A DNA stretch of 64,000 bases, taken from the NCBI GenBank assembly GCA_035626595.1, contig DASPNJ010000078.1, positions 1-64,000 on the forward strand, given 5' to 3'. A model generated the notes under the pieces. The model was not told the origin of the DNA and made no database searches. It worked only from the letters and a program-made list of their open reading frames with translations. Both the position numbers and the translations under genes were made by a program. The stretch comes from JAQGMV01 sp035626595. Its GTDB lineage: Bacteria > Pseudomonadota > Gammaproteobacteria > Burkholderiales > SG8-41. Shown here one piece after another: positions 1 to 8,277 of this stretch. Numbering within the stretch: position 1 is the stretch's first letter; each line of letters opens with the position of its first letter.

Positions 1-3000
1 ACTCGCCAGCACCCCGACCCCGGACGTGGCGTAGCTCGCGAAGTCCACACCCGCGCCGCCGTTCAGGTGATCGGGACCCGCGCCGCCGTCGAGCGTGTCG
101 TTGCCGTCCATGCCCAGCAGCGCGTCGCTGCCGCCGCGGCCACTGAGCGTATCGTTGCCGGCGAGCCCGGTCAGCGAATTCGCCGACGCGTTGCCGGAGA
201 TCCCATCCGCGTGGGCCGAGCCGTAGACACCCTCGATCGAGACGAACGTATCGCCCGCCGCGTCACCCGTGCCGAGCGACGGATTGGCGAGATCGACCGT
301 GACCGCCGCGGCTGCATAGTAATAAGCGGCGTAATCGGTGCCCGCCCCGCCATCGAGGCGATCCGCGCCGACGCCGCCTTCGAGCCGGTCGCTGCCGCTG
401 CCGCCTTCCAGCGTGTCGGCGCCGCCCAGCGCCTGGAGGTAATCGTCCCCGTTCCCGCCGCGCAGCGTGTTCGCGCCGTTATTGCCGACGAGCGTATCGG
501 CGAATCCGGAGCCGACCAGGCCTTCGATGGCGACGTAGCTATCGCCCGCGGCCTCTCCGGTGTTGTTTGACGCAGCGAGGAGCCACGCGGTGACGGCCGC
601 CGCCGCGCCCTGGTAGCTTGCGAAATCGAAGCCGGTGCCGCCGTCGAGCAAATCGGCGCCGCCGCGGCCTTCGAGCGTGTCGTTTCCGCCCATGCCCCTG
701 AGCACGTCGTTCACGCTCGTGCCGGCCAGCGTGTCGCCGCCGGCGCCCGCGTTGACGGTGATGCCGGGGACGCTTCCCGCTGCCATCGCAATGGTGACGG
801 CGTGCGATCCGATCGCGCCCAGATCGAGCGTCGCGATATGGCCCGCGATGCTTTTCACGGTGGCGCCGCCGAAGGTGATCGCCTGGCCCATGGGGTTGCG
901 CAGGTCGACGACGACCTCACCTTCACCGAAGACGGAGAAATTGAGATTGGCGCCGTTACCCGTCGCCGAGACGAGCTCCGCGCGCATCGGCAGCCGCGTG
1001 ATGTGCGTGACATCGTCCTGCGTGGTGCCGAGGTTGATCGTGAACGAGCCGCCGTTGCGCGGAACGAACACGCTGTCGGCGTCGTAGGCGTACCAGCCGT
1101 TCACGCTGCGGATCACCTGCGAGCCGATGTTGTCCAGATCGAGCGCGAAGCGCCCGGCGTCGGTCGAGGTCACGTTCGCTGAGACGGTGTTGCCCGAGAC
1201 GCTCACGGTCAGCCTGGAATCGCCGAACGAGCGGATACGCTCCGCGAGATCCGCGAGTGTGACGAATTCGGCGCCCGCGTTGTAGGCACGCGCGATGTAA
1301 TCGGTATACATCTGCGTCGAGTACGGGGAGGCCGCGGGCGGATTCGTTCCCCATGCCGCGATCCCATAGTCGTGTATCGGCCATACGACGACCGGCACGT
1401 CCGTGTGCTTCGTCAGGCTCGCCCATTCGGCAGCCCACGCGGCGCTCGCCTGCGCCGGGGTCATGCCCAGGAACTCGACGAGCGTGAAGTCGAACTGCGC
1501 ATTGGGCGCGATGTACACCTTGTCCGCGGCCGCCATGCTCGGGTTGAGATAACCGATGGCGCCTGGATAGCCGGCGCCGACGGCGCTGTAGCCGCCCGTG
1601 AGATAGCTGTAGTACTGGAGGATTGCGAGGGCAGTCGCGAGGTTCTCGGAGTTCCCCGGGACTGCCGCCCCCTCGACGGTAAACGGCGCACCGAGGATCT
1701 GCGACATCTGCTGCTCGATGATCTGGCGCGAGCCGTTGAACTCGTACTGGATTTGCGCGGCGTTGAGCTGGTTCGTGTTGTGCGGATGCGAGATCGAGTG
1801 CGAGCCGAGCTCGTTGCCCAGCGCGATGAGCTGCTTGTAGTACTGCCCGGATAGGCCCCAATCGGTCTGCTGGTCGGGCGGGTTGTCGCCGATGTCCACG
1901 TAGTAGGACGCGACGTAGTTGTACTGCGCCTTCCATTGCGCGACGATCGGCAGCATCTTGTCGTAGATGCCCTGACCGCCGCCTTCGGGCGTGACGTCGA
2001 AGACCTCCTGCGCCTGGTCCATGTCCACGCGCGAGGCGACGATGGCCGCGTTGCGTGAAAGCTGCAGACCTGCGCTGATGCCGCCGCCGTTCACCGCGTA
2101 GTCGATGGCCTGCCACAGCAGATTGTTGTCGGCGACCACCGAATCGGTCGAGAAATGGACGTTGCGTCCGCCGGTGTTCGTCTCGAGCACCGCGTTGTAG
2201 CGCGTGCCGTCGATCGTCTGCGTCGCCAGCACCTCGGTACCCGTCGCGTCCACCGGCGCGAATGCGAGCCAGCCGGCGCCGCTGTACGTGCGGATCGCCT
2301 CGTTCGCGGCGTAGTCCTGCATCATCGGATGCGTGACGTCGCCGGCGTTGACGCTCACGGTATCCGGAAAGCCGCCGTCCACGAGCGTCACGTTGAGCAG
2401 GCTCTTCATGCGCGCGTACGGGTCCCCGGGCAGCGCGGTGCCGCTCTCGTTGTACGTCATGAACTCGCCGGCCGCGACGAGCCCGACGTGGTACTGCTGG
2501 ACCAGCGTCGTGAGCGTCTGCTCGATCGCTGCGAGCTGCCCCGCCTTCACGTGCGAGAAGAGCGGAAACACCAGTGCGTCGTAATCGACGAGCTTCGAGA
2601 GGCTCGTGAGGTCGGTTTCGGTCAGCACGTCGTAGCGCACGCCGGCCATCGCCGCCTGGTTCTGCGCGGCCATGACGAGCTGCGAATACGCCATCGGGTC
2701 CCAGTAGTTGAGCGCCGACGTGTCGGAATAGATGATGCCGACGCGTTTCGAGAAATCGGTGCGCTGCGGCAGGGAGGACGTATCGACGACGGCGTATTGG
2801 GTCGCGGAGTAATCGCTCGGCAGGTACGTGTTGTCGTTCACGTCGAAGAGCGTGTTGATGGCCGTCGGCGAGCCGATCGCGCTTTTCGGCACCGCGAGCT
2901 CGACGATCCTGCGGTCGGCCGAGAAGCCGAACTGAATGGTGACGCCCCCCACGAGCGTCTGACCGGCGTCGCCGCCGCTGTAGAGGCGCGGGGTTCCGGA

Positions 3001-3261
3001 CGCGTCGAAATTGACGTTGTACTCGACGCCGCCGGCGAAGCCCCAGATCTTGTAACCGGTGCCGGCGTTCTGGTCGGTGTTGAGCCACACCGTCGTGTTC
3101 GCGCCGATCGCGACCGGCGCTTTCAGCGCGAAGACGTAGAAGTCGCCGCTCGTTTTCGCGTAGACGTCGTAGCCCGAAACGCTGAGCGACCCGTCGATCT
3201 GGTCCGACACGCTCCAGTCGGCCAGATTTCCGTCGAGTGTGATCGAACCGGCAACGGCCAT
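1..3261 (-). CDS. Secreted NodB-type polysaccharide deacetylase with RTX repeats (C-terminus off window)
   Basis: This open frame of 1087 codons runs off the left edge, so the C-terminus is missing. It starts at ATG 3261, preceded by GGGAGGAG. Residues about 1-150 look like a CBM9/DOMON-type beta-sandwich (ITLDGNLADWS). Residues about 165-380 resemble a ThuA/glutamine-amidotransferase-like fold. Residues about 400-680 look like a NodB deacetylase, with VDMD near residue 411 and HSISH near 486-490 as the likely metal-binding Asp and His residues. From about residue 835 there are many GGxGxDxL nonapeptides, the calcium-binding RTX type. There is no N-terminal signal peptide, which fits type I secretion through a C-terminal signal lying outside the window. 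The substrate (peptidoglycan, exopolysaccharide or other) cannot be told. No T1SS genes are visible here. Confidence 0.85.
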   Translation of the reverse strand, partial: MAVAGSITLDGNLADWSVSDQIDGSLSVSGYDVYAKTSGDFYVFALKAPVAIGANTTVWLNTDQNAGTGYKIWGFAGGVEYNVNFDASGTPRLYSGGDAGQTLVGGVTIQFGFSADRRIVELAVPKSAIGSPTAINTLFDVNDNTYLPSDYSATQYAVVDTSSLPQRTDFSKRVGIIYSDTSALNYWDPMAYSQLVMAAQNQAAMAGVRYDVLTETDLTSLSKLVDYDALVFPLFSHVKAGQLAAIEQTLTTLVQQYHVGLVAAGEFMTYNESGTALPGDPYARMKSLLNVTLVDGGFPDTVSVNAGDVTHPMMQDYAANEAIRTYSGAGWLAFAPVDATGTEVLATQTIDGTRYNAVLETNTGGRNVHFSTDSVVADNNLLWQAIDYAVNGGGISAGLQLSRNAAIVASRVDMDQAQEVFDVTPEGGGQGIYDKMLPIVAQWKAQYNYVASYYVDIGDNPPDQQTDWGLSGQYYKQLIALGNELGSHSISHPHNTNQLNAAQIQYEFNGSRQIIEQQMSQILGAPFTVEGAAVPGNSENLATALAILQYYSYLTGGYSAVGAGYPGAIGYLNPSMAAADKVYIAPNAQFDFTLVEFLGMTPAQASAAWAAEWASLTKHTDVPVVVWPIHDYGIAAWGTNPPAASPYSTQMYTDYIARAYNAGAEFVTLADLAERIRSFGDSRLTVSVSGNTVSANVTSTDAGRFALDLDNIGSQVIRSVNGWYAYDADSVFVPRNGGSFTINLGTTQDDVTHITRLPMRAELVSATGNGANLNFSVFGEGEVVVDLRNPMGQAITFGGATVKSIAGHIATLDLGAIGSHAVTIAMAAGSVPGITVNAGAGGDTLAGTSVNDVLRGMGGNDTLEGRGGADLLDGGTGFDFASYQGAAAAVTAWLLAASNNTGEAAGDSYVAIEGLVGSGFADTLVGNNGANTLRGGNGDDYLQALGGADTLEGGSGSDRLEGGVGADRLDGGAGTDYAAYYYAAAAVTVDLANPSLGTGDAAGDTFVSIEGVYGSAHADGISGNASANSLTGLAGNDTLSGRGGSDALLGMDGNDTLDGGAGPDHLNGGAGVDFASYATSGVGVLAS

Positions 3262-3460
3262 TACGATCTCCTCCCGGTCGGAGTCATCGGAAAGCGTTTG
3301 TCGCCGCTGCAGGGGAGAATTGCGGGGAGATGCCGTTCGCTGGATGCCATTGCCTTCGAGCTCACACGCGGATGCAAAGGCGACAAGCATGCCCAAGCGT
3401 GAAAAACCGCACACGGGATTTTAGCCGCAAAATAGCGGTGCTCTTCTGATGGAGATCGTG

Positions 3461-4447
3461 ATGAAACGGATCGTCTCTGCGGTTGCGCTCGCGTCTCCCC
3501 TTGTGGCCTGCGCCGGCGGATCGAACTACGGCATCAAGCCCGGTGAGCACCCGCAGCTCGCAGGCAAGGTGACCGAGTGGCCCGTGCCGACGCCGCGCTT
3601 CGCCCGCGATCCCGCCGCGGCGCCCGATGGCACCATCTATATCGCGGTGATGAGCGGGAACAAGATCGCGCGGTTCGATCCGAAGACGCGTGCGTTCAGG
3701 GAATGGGACCTGCCCCGCGGACACCGGCCGCACGGCCTGCTGGTCGATCGCAACGGGATCGTCTGGACGACCGGCAACGGCAACGGCACGATCGGCCGCC
3801 TCGATCCGGCGAGCGGGAAGATTACGGAATTCAAGACGCCGTCCGAAGGCGGCGGCCCGCACACACTCGTCATCACCGAGGACGGCGGCACGATCTGGTT
3901 CACGATGCAAAGCGGCAACAAGATCCCCAATCTGGACACGAAAACCGGCGCGATTCGCGAATATCCGACTTCGGGCGGCCCTTACGGCCTCGCGCTCGAT
4001 AAAGCAGGGAATGTCTGGTTCTGCCGCATGGGCGCGAACAAGCTCGGCCGCCTCGATCCGAAGACGGGACAAATGTCCGAGCTCGACATGGGCCGCGGCT
4101 CGGCACCGCGGCGGATGGCGACGGCGCCCGACGGGACGCTATGGGTGACGCTCTACGGAAACGGCAAGCTCGCGAAAGTCGATCCGGCCGCAATGCGCGT
4201 GTCGAAGGAGTACCCGCTGCCCGCGGGGAATGCCGGACCCTACGCCGTGACGGTGGACGGCGCCGGAATCGTCTGGGTGAACGAGATCAACGTGGACACG
4301 GTCGTGCGCTTCGATCCGAAGACCGAGCAGATGCGCGTGGTCGATCTGCCTTCATCCAACGTCGGCATCCGCAAGATGATCGTCGATGCGTCCGGGAGGC
4401 TCTGGTACATGGGCTCGCACAACGGCCGACTGGGCATGGTGGAGTAG
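3461..4447 (+). CDS. Vgb-like (virginiamycin B lyase family) beta-propeller lipoprotein
   Basis: A protein of about 328 residues with repeating units of the pattern GxIW...IxRxDPxTGxxxEY, typical of the streptogramin-lyase/NHL seven-bladed propeller family. Blades run from about residue 35 to the end. The N-terminus MKRIVSAVALASPLVACAGG is a lipoprotein signal with lipobox LVAC, so the protein is probably anchored in the envelope. I chose ATG 3461 because GGAG lies 6 bases upstream; an in-frame ATG at 3449 would add MEIV and weaken the signal peptide. Most family members of this kind are uncharacterised, and true streptogramin lyase activity is not implied. It stands alone between oppositely oriented genes. 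Confidence 0.8.
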   Translation: MKRIVSAVALASPLVACAGGSNYGIKPGEHPQLAGKVTEWPVPTPRFARDPAAAPDGTIYIAVMSGNKIARFDPKTRAFREWDLPRGHRPHGLLVDRNGIVWTTGNGNGTIGRLDPASGKITEFKTPSEGGGPHTLVITEDGGTIWFTMQSGNKIPNLDTKTGAIREYPTSGGPYGLALDKAGNVWFCRMGANKLGRLDPKTGQMSELDMGRGSAPRRMATAPDGTLWVTLYGNGKLAKVDPAAMRVSKEYPLPAGNAGPYAVTVDGAGIVWVNEINVDTVVRFDPKTEQMRVVDLPSSNVGIRKMIVDASGRLWYMGSHNGRLGMVE

Positions 4448-4508
4448 CCAGGGCCGTGCTCGTTGCTGCTAGCAAGTCCCCTGCTCCAGCCACATGCGCA
4501 CACGCCGG

Positions 4509-5036
4509 TTATCTCTGGCGTCCTGAGAAATAGAACTCTCGCGGTGGAAGACCTTTCGCTTCCTCGACGCGGTATGTCAGCACGGCAGTCGCGCGAGGCG
4601 CGCACTCGACAAACGCGCCGCCGGAGTCATACCGGCCGGATCGGCCGACCCCAATTCGCACGGGCTTGATCTCATCTCCCGCTATGAAGACGAGCGTCCA
4701 GTACGACTCGTTGTCGATCCAGCCGATCGTGCTGTACCCGCGTAATTTCATGCCCGCTGCCTTGTTGAGTGTTTGTTCTGTCGTGTAGGGCTGCACCACG
4801 CACGCCTGCTCCCACGCGAAATCGGCTACCTCTACAAGCCTGATATCCAAGGCGCGTTTACTCAGCGCATCGTGCAGGTCCTGTTGGACTTTGTGTTCGA
4901 GAGCGCCGAGCGGCGAGTCACGCGGCCCGGCGTCGAATTGAAAGTAGTACAGGTACATGCCAGCCGCAACGAGCAGCACGCATATGGTGACCAATGCACC
5001 GAGCGTGATCGCGAGTGCCTTGACGGTTCTGTTCAT
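4509..5036 (-). CDS. Hypothetical membrane-anchored protein
   Basis: 175 residues. One N-terminal transmembrane helix (about residues 8-32, LAITLGALVTICVLLVAAGM) is followed by a soluble domain that should lie in the periplasm. I do not recognise a family. The region is visibly less GC-rich than its neighbours and has less biased codon use, which suggests recent acquisition or weak selection. It is followed 103 bases upstream on the same strand by another orphan protein gene, and the two may form an accessory pair. Confidence 0.55.
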   Translation of the reverse strand: MNRTVKALAITLGALVTICVLLVAAGMYLYYFQFDAGPRDSPLGALEHKVQQDLHDALSKRALDIRLVEVADFAWEQACVVQPYTTEQTLNKAAGMKLRGYSTIGWIDNESYWTLVFIAGDEIKPVRIGVGRSGRYDSGGAFVECAPRATAVLTYRVEEAKGLPPREFYFSGRQR

Positions 5037-5139
5037 CGTTCTTCGTCAGGTCCGGCGTCGCGCGCTCTGCGCACCTTCACAGTGTCCAGATAGTCCCCGC
5101 GCCGCGTTGCAGTTGCTGTCGAAGCTCATGGTGAGCCCG

Positions 5140-5718
5140 TCAGATGTTCGCAAAGACGACAACGTATGGAAGGCACTCAGCGTAGCGGAAGCTGAATACC
5201 GCCCGTGCGCCGCTCGGAAGCGTGTAGCGCATGGCCCAAACGGAAGTGGGGGCAGGCCTGGGCGGCGCGTGGGGCGCGTTGGCCGCGAGCGCCTCGAAAG
5301 AGGGACCGAGCTCCGCTATCAGCTCATCAGGACGGATGCACGCCAACGTGGTGTCCAGTTCGAGCCGGATAACGGCGACATAACCGCCACTGGCGGTATG
5401 CCCATAACGATAAAAAAGCCGGCGCGCAATGCGGCTGTCCGCGCCGTAAGGATTTGCGGAATAGCTCTCGACAGTCACTGTGAGCGCACTACGGCTTCGC
5501 TTCGGCACGACCGCGTTACCCAGAACATCGGCAAGAAGCCGGATGTCGGTTTCCGCCGTGCTGCCGAGACGCTGAATCGTGCGCAGAAATAACGCCTTCT
5601 CAGCCGGAGTTTCCGGCTGAGCGCCGGCAGCGGAGCTGATGATGCTCACAATCACCACCGCGAGCGGCAGTACTCGCTTCGGGCGGCAGCAAATCCTCGA
5701 GAGCCGCAACACGGTCAC
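5140..5718 (-). CDS. Hypothetical exported protein
   Basis: About 192 residues if it starts at GTG 5718 (GTG 5712 is also possible). An ATG at 5773-5775 is in frame, but it lies inside a 50-bp palindromic repeat and would give an unlikely leader, so I reject it. After the start comes a basic stretch and a hydrophobic segment ending SSAAGAQP, consistent with a Sec signal peptide. The rest (about residues 40-192) has no motif I recognise. It is on the same strand as the hypothetical at 4509-5036. Base composition is lower in GC than the surrounding genes, hinting at horizontal origin. Confidence 0.5.
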   Translation of the reverse strand: MTVLRLSRICCRPKRVLPLAVVIVSIISSAAGAQPETPAEKALFLRTIQRLGSTAETDIRLLADVLGNAVVPKRSRSALTVTVESYSANPYGADSRIARRLFYRYGHTASGGYVAVIRLELDTTLACIRPDELIAELGPSFEALAANAPHAPPRPAPTSVWAMRYTLPSGARAVFSFRYAECLPYVVVFANI

Positions 5719-5726
5719 CGGGGCCG

Positions 5727-5776
5727 AATGGGGTCGGAGAACATTTACGGCCGCGTAAATGTACTCCGACCCCATT
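5727..5776. repeat. 50-bp perfect palindromic intergenic repeat (GGGGTCGGAG type)
   Basis: AATGGGGTCGGAG at 5727-5739 is matched by its exact inverse at 5764-5776. Inside it, ACATTTACG (5741-5749) pairs with CGTAAATGT (5754-5762). It begins 2 bases past the DUF599 stop codon. Palindromes with a GGGGTC(A/G)GAGTACATTT core are common REP-like elements in beta- and gammaproteobacteria, often associated with REP-associated tyrosine transposases. The element can fold as a hairpin in either transcript and may limit read-through. Confidence 0.8.
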
Positions 5777-5777
5777 T

Positions 5778-6500
5778 TCAGGTGCGCAGGGTGGGCGAGG
5801 TGTCGTCTTCCAGCATTGCCATCAGCGTTTTGGACTTGAACTCCCGCGCGTACAGCACGTAGATCACCCACGCCGTCGCGACGATCATGAGCCACGGGTG
5901 CAGGAACCACGCGAGCGCGGCAAGGCCGAAGTAGTACGCGCGCAGCCCGTTGTTGAAGTTGTTGCCCGAGTAGGACACGATCCGCGCGATGCGGTTGATC
6001 ACGCCGGCGTACTGCTCGGGACTATCTTTCGGCTGCTTCGGCGCCGCACCGACGAGCGTCGTCGCCTGCCCGATCTGCCGCATCGCCCAGGTGAATTTGA
6101 AGAACGCGTAGGTGAAGATCACCACGAGCAGCACGATCTTGATTTCCACCAGCCGCGCGGAAGCCTTGGCCGTGAACGGCAGGCCCGACACCACGTCCAG
6201 CGTCTGCTGGATGTAGCCGGTGAGCGCGATGAGCGCACCGAGCACGAGCATCGTGGTGGACGCGAAGAACTGCGAATTGCGCGCGAGGATGCGCATGATG
6301 TTCACGTCGACCATGCGGTTGTCGCGCTCGATCATGCGCACCATCCACTCGCGACGGTAGTGGTCCATGCGATTGTGCAGGCTCGCGACCGTGCGGCCAT
6401 GGCGCTCGGCGAACTGCGCGTAGCCGATCCACGCCGCGAGGAACAGCACCAGGGCGGTGAGGTCGAGCCAGCCGGCGCCGAGCTCCGCGAGAAAGTTCAT
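5778..6500 (-). CDS. DUF599 family membrane protein
   Basis: 240 residues from ATG 6500; the longer open frame back to 6593 has a non-native arginine- and serine-rich leader, so I rejected it. There are about four transmembrane segments (near residues 8-28, 78-98, 115-140 and 190-215). Features such as HGRTVASLHNRMDHYRREWM and YSGNNFNNGLRAYYFGLAAL match the DUF599 family, whose function is unknown. It lies 13 bases downstream of the FIST-domain gene in the same orientation, so the two are probably cotranscribed. Confidence 0.85.
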   Translation of the reverse strand: MNFLAELGAGWLDLTALVLFLAAWIGYAQFAERHGRTVASLHNRMDHYRREWMVRMIERDNRMVDVNIMRILARNSQFFASTTMLVLGALIALTGYIQQTLDVVSGLPFTAKASARLVEIKIVLLVVIFTYAFFKFTWAMRQIGQATTLVGAAPKQPKDSPEQYAGVINRIARIVSYSGNNFNNGLRAYYFGLAALAWFLHPWLMIVATAWVIYVLYAREFKSKTLMAMLEDDTSPTLRT

Positions 6501-6513
6501 GGCCGCGCCTGCC

Positions 6514-7620
6514 CTACACGAAGAGCGTGAGCACGCCCGTATAGCCGTACAGGCGGTTGTGCGAGATCTCGCCGTTACAGAAGAAGCCGACAAGCGGGAA
6601 ATCGCCGAGCGCCGAGCGAATCATTTTGAGCTCCTGCGAGTCCGGGCCAAAGAGGCCCGCGCCGCGCCCGAGGCAGGAGTAGTACACCGCGCCGCGCGGC
6701 GGCCCGTACAGCCCCTGCTTGATGCTGTCGAGCATGCGCGTCATGTCCTCGCGCGCCGTATCCGCGTCGCGCTTGCAGAACATGATCGACGCGCCCGACT
6801 GGATCATTTCCCCGATCGCGACCAGCTTGTTCGACGGATCGATGCCGACCAGATTGCGCACGACGTAATCGCCGGTGTCGCTGCCGGGGATCGCGATGCC
6901 GACGAAGACGCTCCCGCCGATGCGCTCGATATCGCCGCCCATGCTGTCGCCGACGTCCTCGAGGAAGACGTCGAGCGCCGGACGTCCGTCGAGCGTCACG
7001 ATGATGTTGCGCTGGCAGCTCGTGACGGCGTGTTTCGGGCCGATCGGGCTGCAGCCCTGCGTAAGCCGCGTGGCGATCGTCACCGAATCGGCGAACGCAA
7101 CGCCCGAAATGCCGCCGTCGAGCACGCGGTCGGCGATCTGCACGTTCTGCTGTCGCGAGCTCGTGAGCCCGCCGAGCAGAAACCCGCTTTCCACCTTGCC
7201 CGCGAGCTTCGGCACGATCTCGGTGATCTCCGCGTTATACGGATCCGCATGAACGATCGCGAAAGCCGCCTGCGACGACCCGCACTTGAGCTCGAGGCGC
7301 TTCACGTCGTCCTGCGTCGCGACGCCGGAAAACACCTTGAACTCGTCGGGCTCGAACTCGCCGACCATCGCGGCGACGGCAGGCTCGTCGAGATATTCCC
7401 GTCCCGTGGCGCACACGCCGAGACCGACGGTGCCGACCCAGTGCGGAACGCCTGTAGCCTTCCTGCAGACCGACAGGATATCCGGCAGGTGCGCCGCGAC
7501 CGTGTCGGTCGCATAGAGGAATCCCAGGCTGCCGGAGGCGCTTTCGAGCTGGGCGGCGCACGCCTGCGCCGCGGCGCGCCAGTCTTTACCCGATGCGTGG
7601 GCGTGCTTGAATGCGGGCAT
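6514..7620 (-). CDS. FIST domain protein (FIST_N/FIST_C)
   Basis: 368 residues. The N-terminal half (about 25-220, including GLGVCATGREY and GGLTSS) fits FIST_N. The C-terminal half (about 230-365, with YYSCLGRG and GFFCNGEI) fits FIST_C. FIST proteins are thought to sense small ligands such as amino acids and are often near chemotaxis or signalling genes, but no such gene is next to this one. The length is normal for a stand-alone soluble FIST protein. The downstream DUF599 gene is 13 bases away. Confidence 0.87.
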   Translation of the reverse strand: MPAFKHAHASGKDWRAAAQACAAQLESASGSLGFLYATDTVAAHLPDILSVCRKATGVPHWVGTVGLGVCATGREYLDEPAVAAMVGEFEPDEFKVFSGVATQDDVKRLELKCGSSQAAFAIVHADPYNAEITEIVPKLAGKVESGFLLGGLTSSRQQNVQIADRVLDGGISGVAFADSVTIATRLTQGCSPIGPKHAVTSCQRNIIVTLDGRPALDVFLEDVGDSMGGDIERIGGSVFVGIAIPGSDTGDYVVRNLVGIDPSNKLVAIGEMIQSGASIMFCKRDADTAREDMTRMLDSIKQGLYGPPRGAVYYSCLGRGAGLFGPDSQELKMIRSALGDFPLVGFFCNGEISHNRLYGYTGVLTLFV

Positions 7621-7631
7621 AAGGCTCCGTC

Positions 7632-7651
7632 ATTCCCGCGAAGGCGGGAAT
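7632..7651. repeat. dRS3-like repeat ATTCCC-N8-GGGAAT
   Basis: ATTCCC GCGAAGGC GGGAAT is a 20-bp inverted repeat with the same architecture as neisserial dRS3 and related repeats widespread in betaproteobacteria. It lies in the 35-bp gap between the start of the FIST gene and the end of the GST gene. A second copy, differing by one base in the core, lies at 53794-53813. Confidence 0.85.
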
Positions 7652-7655
7652 CCAG

Positions 7656-8243
7656 TCACTGTTTTTTAACCCAGCCCGGCAGCGCTTCGACGCGTTTCAC
7701 CCACGCCTGCACCGCCGGGTAGTCCTCGAGCCTGAAGCCCCCTTCCGGCGAGGCCGCAACGTAGGGATAGCACGCGAGATCGGCGATCGTCGGCCGGCCC
7801 GCCGCCAGCCATTCGTTCTTCTGAAGCCAGGGCTCGAGCACGCTCAAGCCCCGCTTGCCGTAACCGGCGTATTCCTCGTAATCCCCCTGCTTGATGCCGA
7901 TCTTCACGCCGCGCGCCCACTGCAGACCGTAATGGAGATCGTTGTTCGAGAGCGCGAGCCATTGCACGACCTCGCCCATCCCGGCGGGATCGATCGGCAG
8001 CCAGCGTTCGCCGCCGTGCTTGCGCGCGATGTAAACGAGGCACGCGGTGGAATCCCAGAACACGTGTCCTTCGTCTTCGAGCGCCGGAACCTGGCCGCGC
8101 GGATTGATCGCGAGATACGCGGCGCCCTTGTGCTCCTTGTTATCCCAGTCGAGAAGCACCTTCTCGTACGGCACCTTCAGCATCTCGAGCAGCAAGCGGA
8201 CCTTGTAAGCGTTGCCGGACGACGGCGTCATGTAGAGCTTCAT
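7656..8243 (-). CDS. Glutathione S-transferase family protein
   Basis: 195 residues starting at ATG 8243, which has a perfect AGGAGG six bases upstream. Residues 1-78 form the thioredoxin-like GST_N domain: MKLYMTPSSGNAYKVRLLLE supplies the catalytic-loop serine, and NPRGQVPALED contains the cis-proline of the glutathione site. Residues about 85-195 are the helical GST_C domain. It probably conjugates or reduces electrophiles with glutathione in the cytoplasm; the natural substrate cannot be deduced. Confidence 0.92.
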   Translation of the reverse strand: MKLYMTPSSGNAYKVRLLLEMLKVPYEKVLLDWDNKEHKGAAYLAINPRGQVPALEDEGHVFWDSTACLVYIARKHGGERWLPIDPAGMGEVVQWLALSNNDLHYGLQWARGVKIGIKQGDYEEYAGYGKRGLSVLEPWLQKNEWLAAGRPTIADLACYPYVAASPEGGFRLEDYPAVQAWVKRVEALPGWVKKQ

Positions 8244-8277
8244 GGGACCTCCTTCTCGAGAATGCATCCTAGCATCA

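Noticed and set aside
956..3088. A 710-residue arginine-rich open frame on the minus strand
   Set aside because: It overlaps the RTX/deacetylase gene in another frame and reads as low-complexity Arg/Ala sequence without domains, a shadow caused by high GC.
5713..5775. ATG at 5775 as start of the hypothetical at 5140-5718
   Set aside because: It lies inside the 50-bp palindromic repeat and gives a leader that does not fit a signal peptide. GTG 5718 or 5712 fits better.
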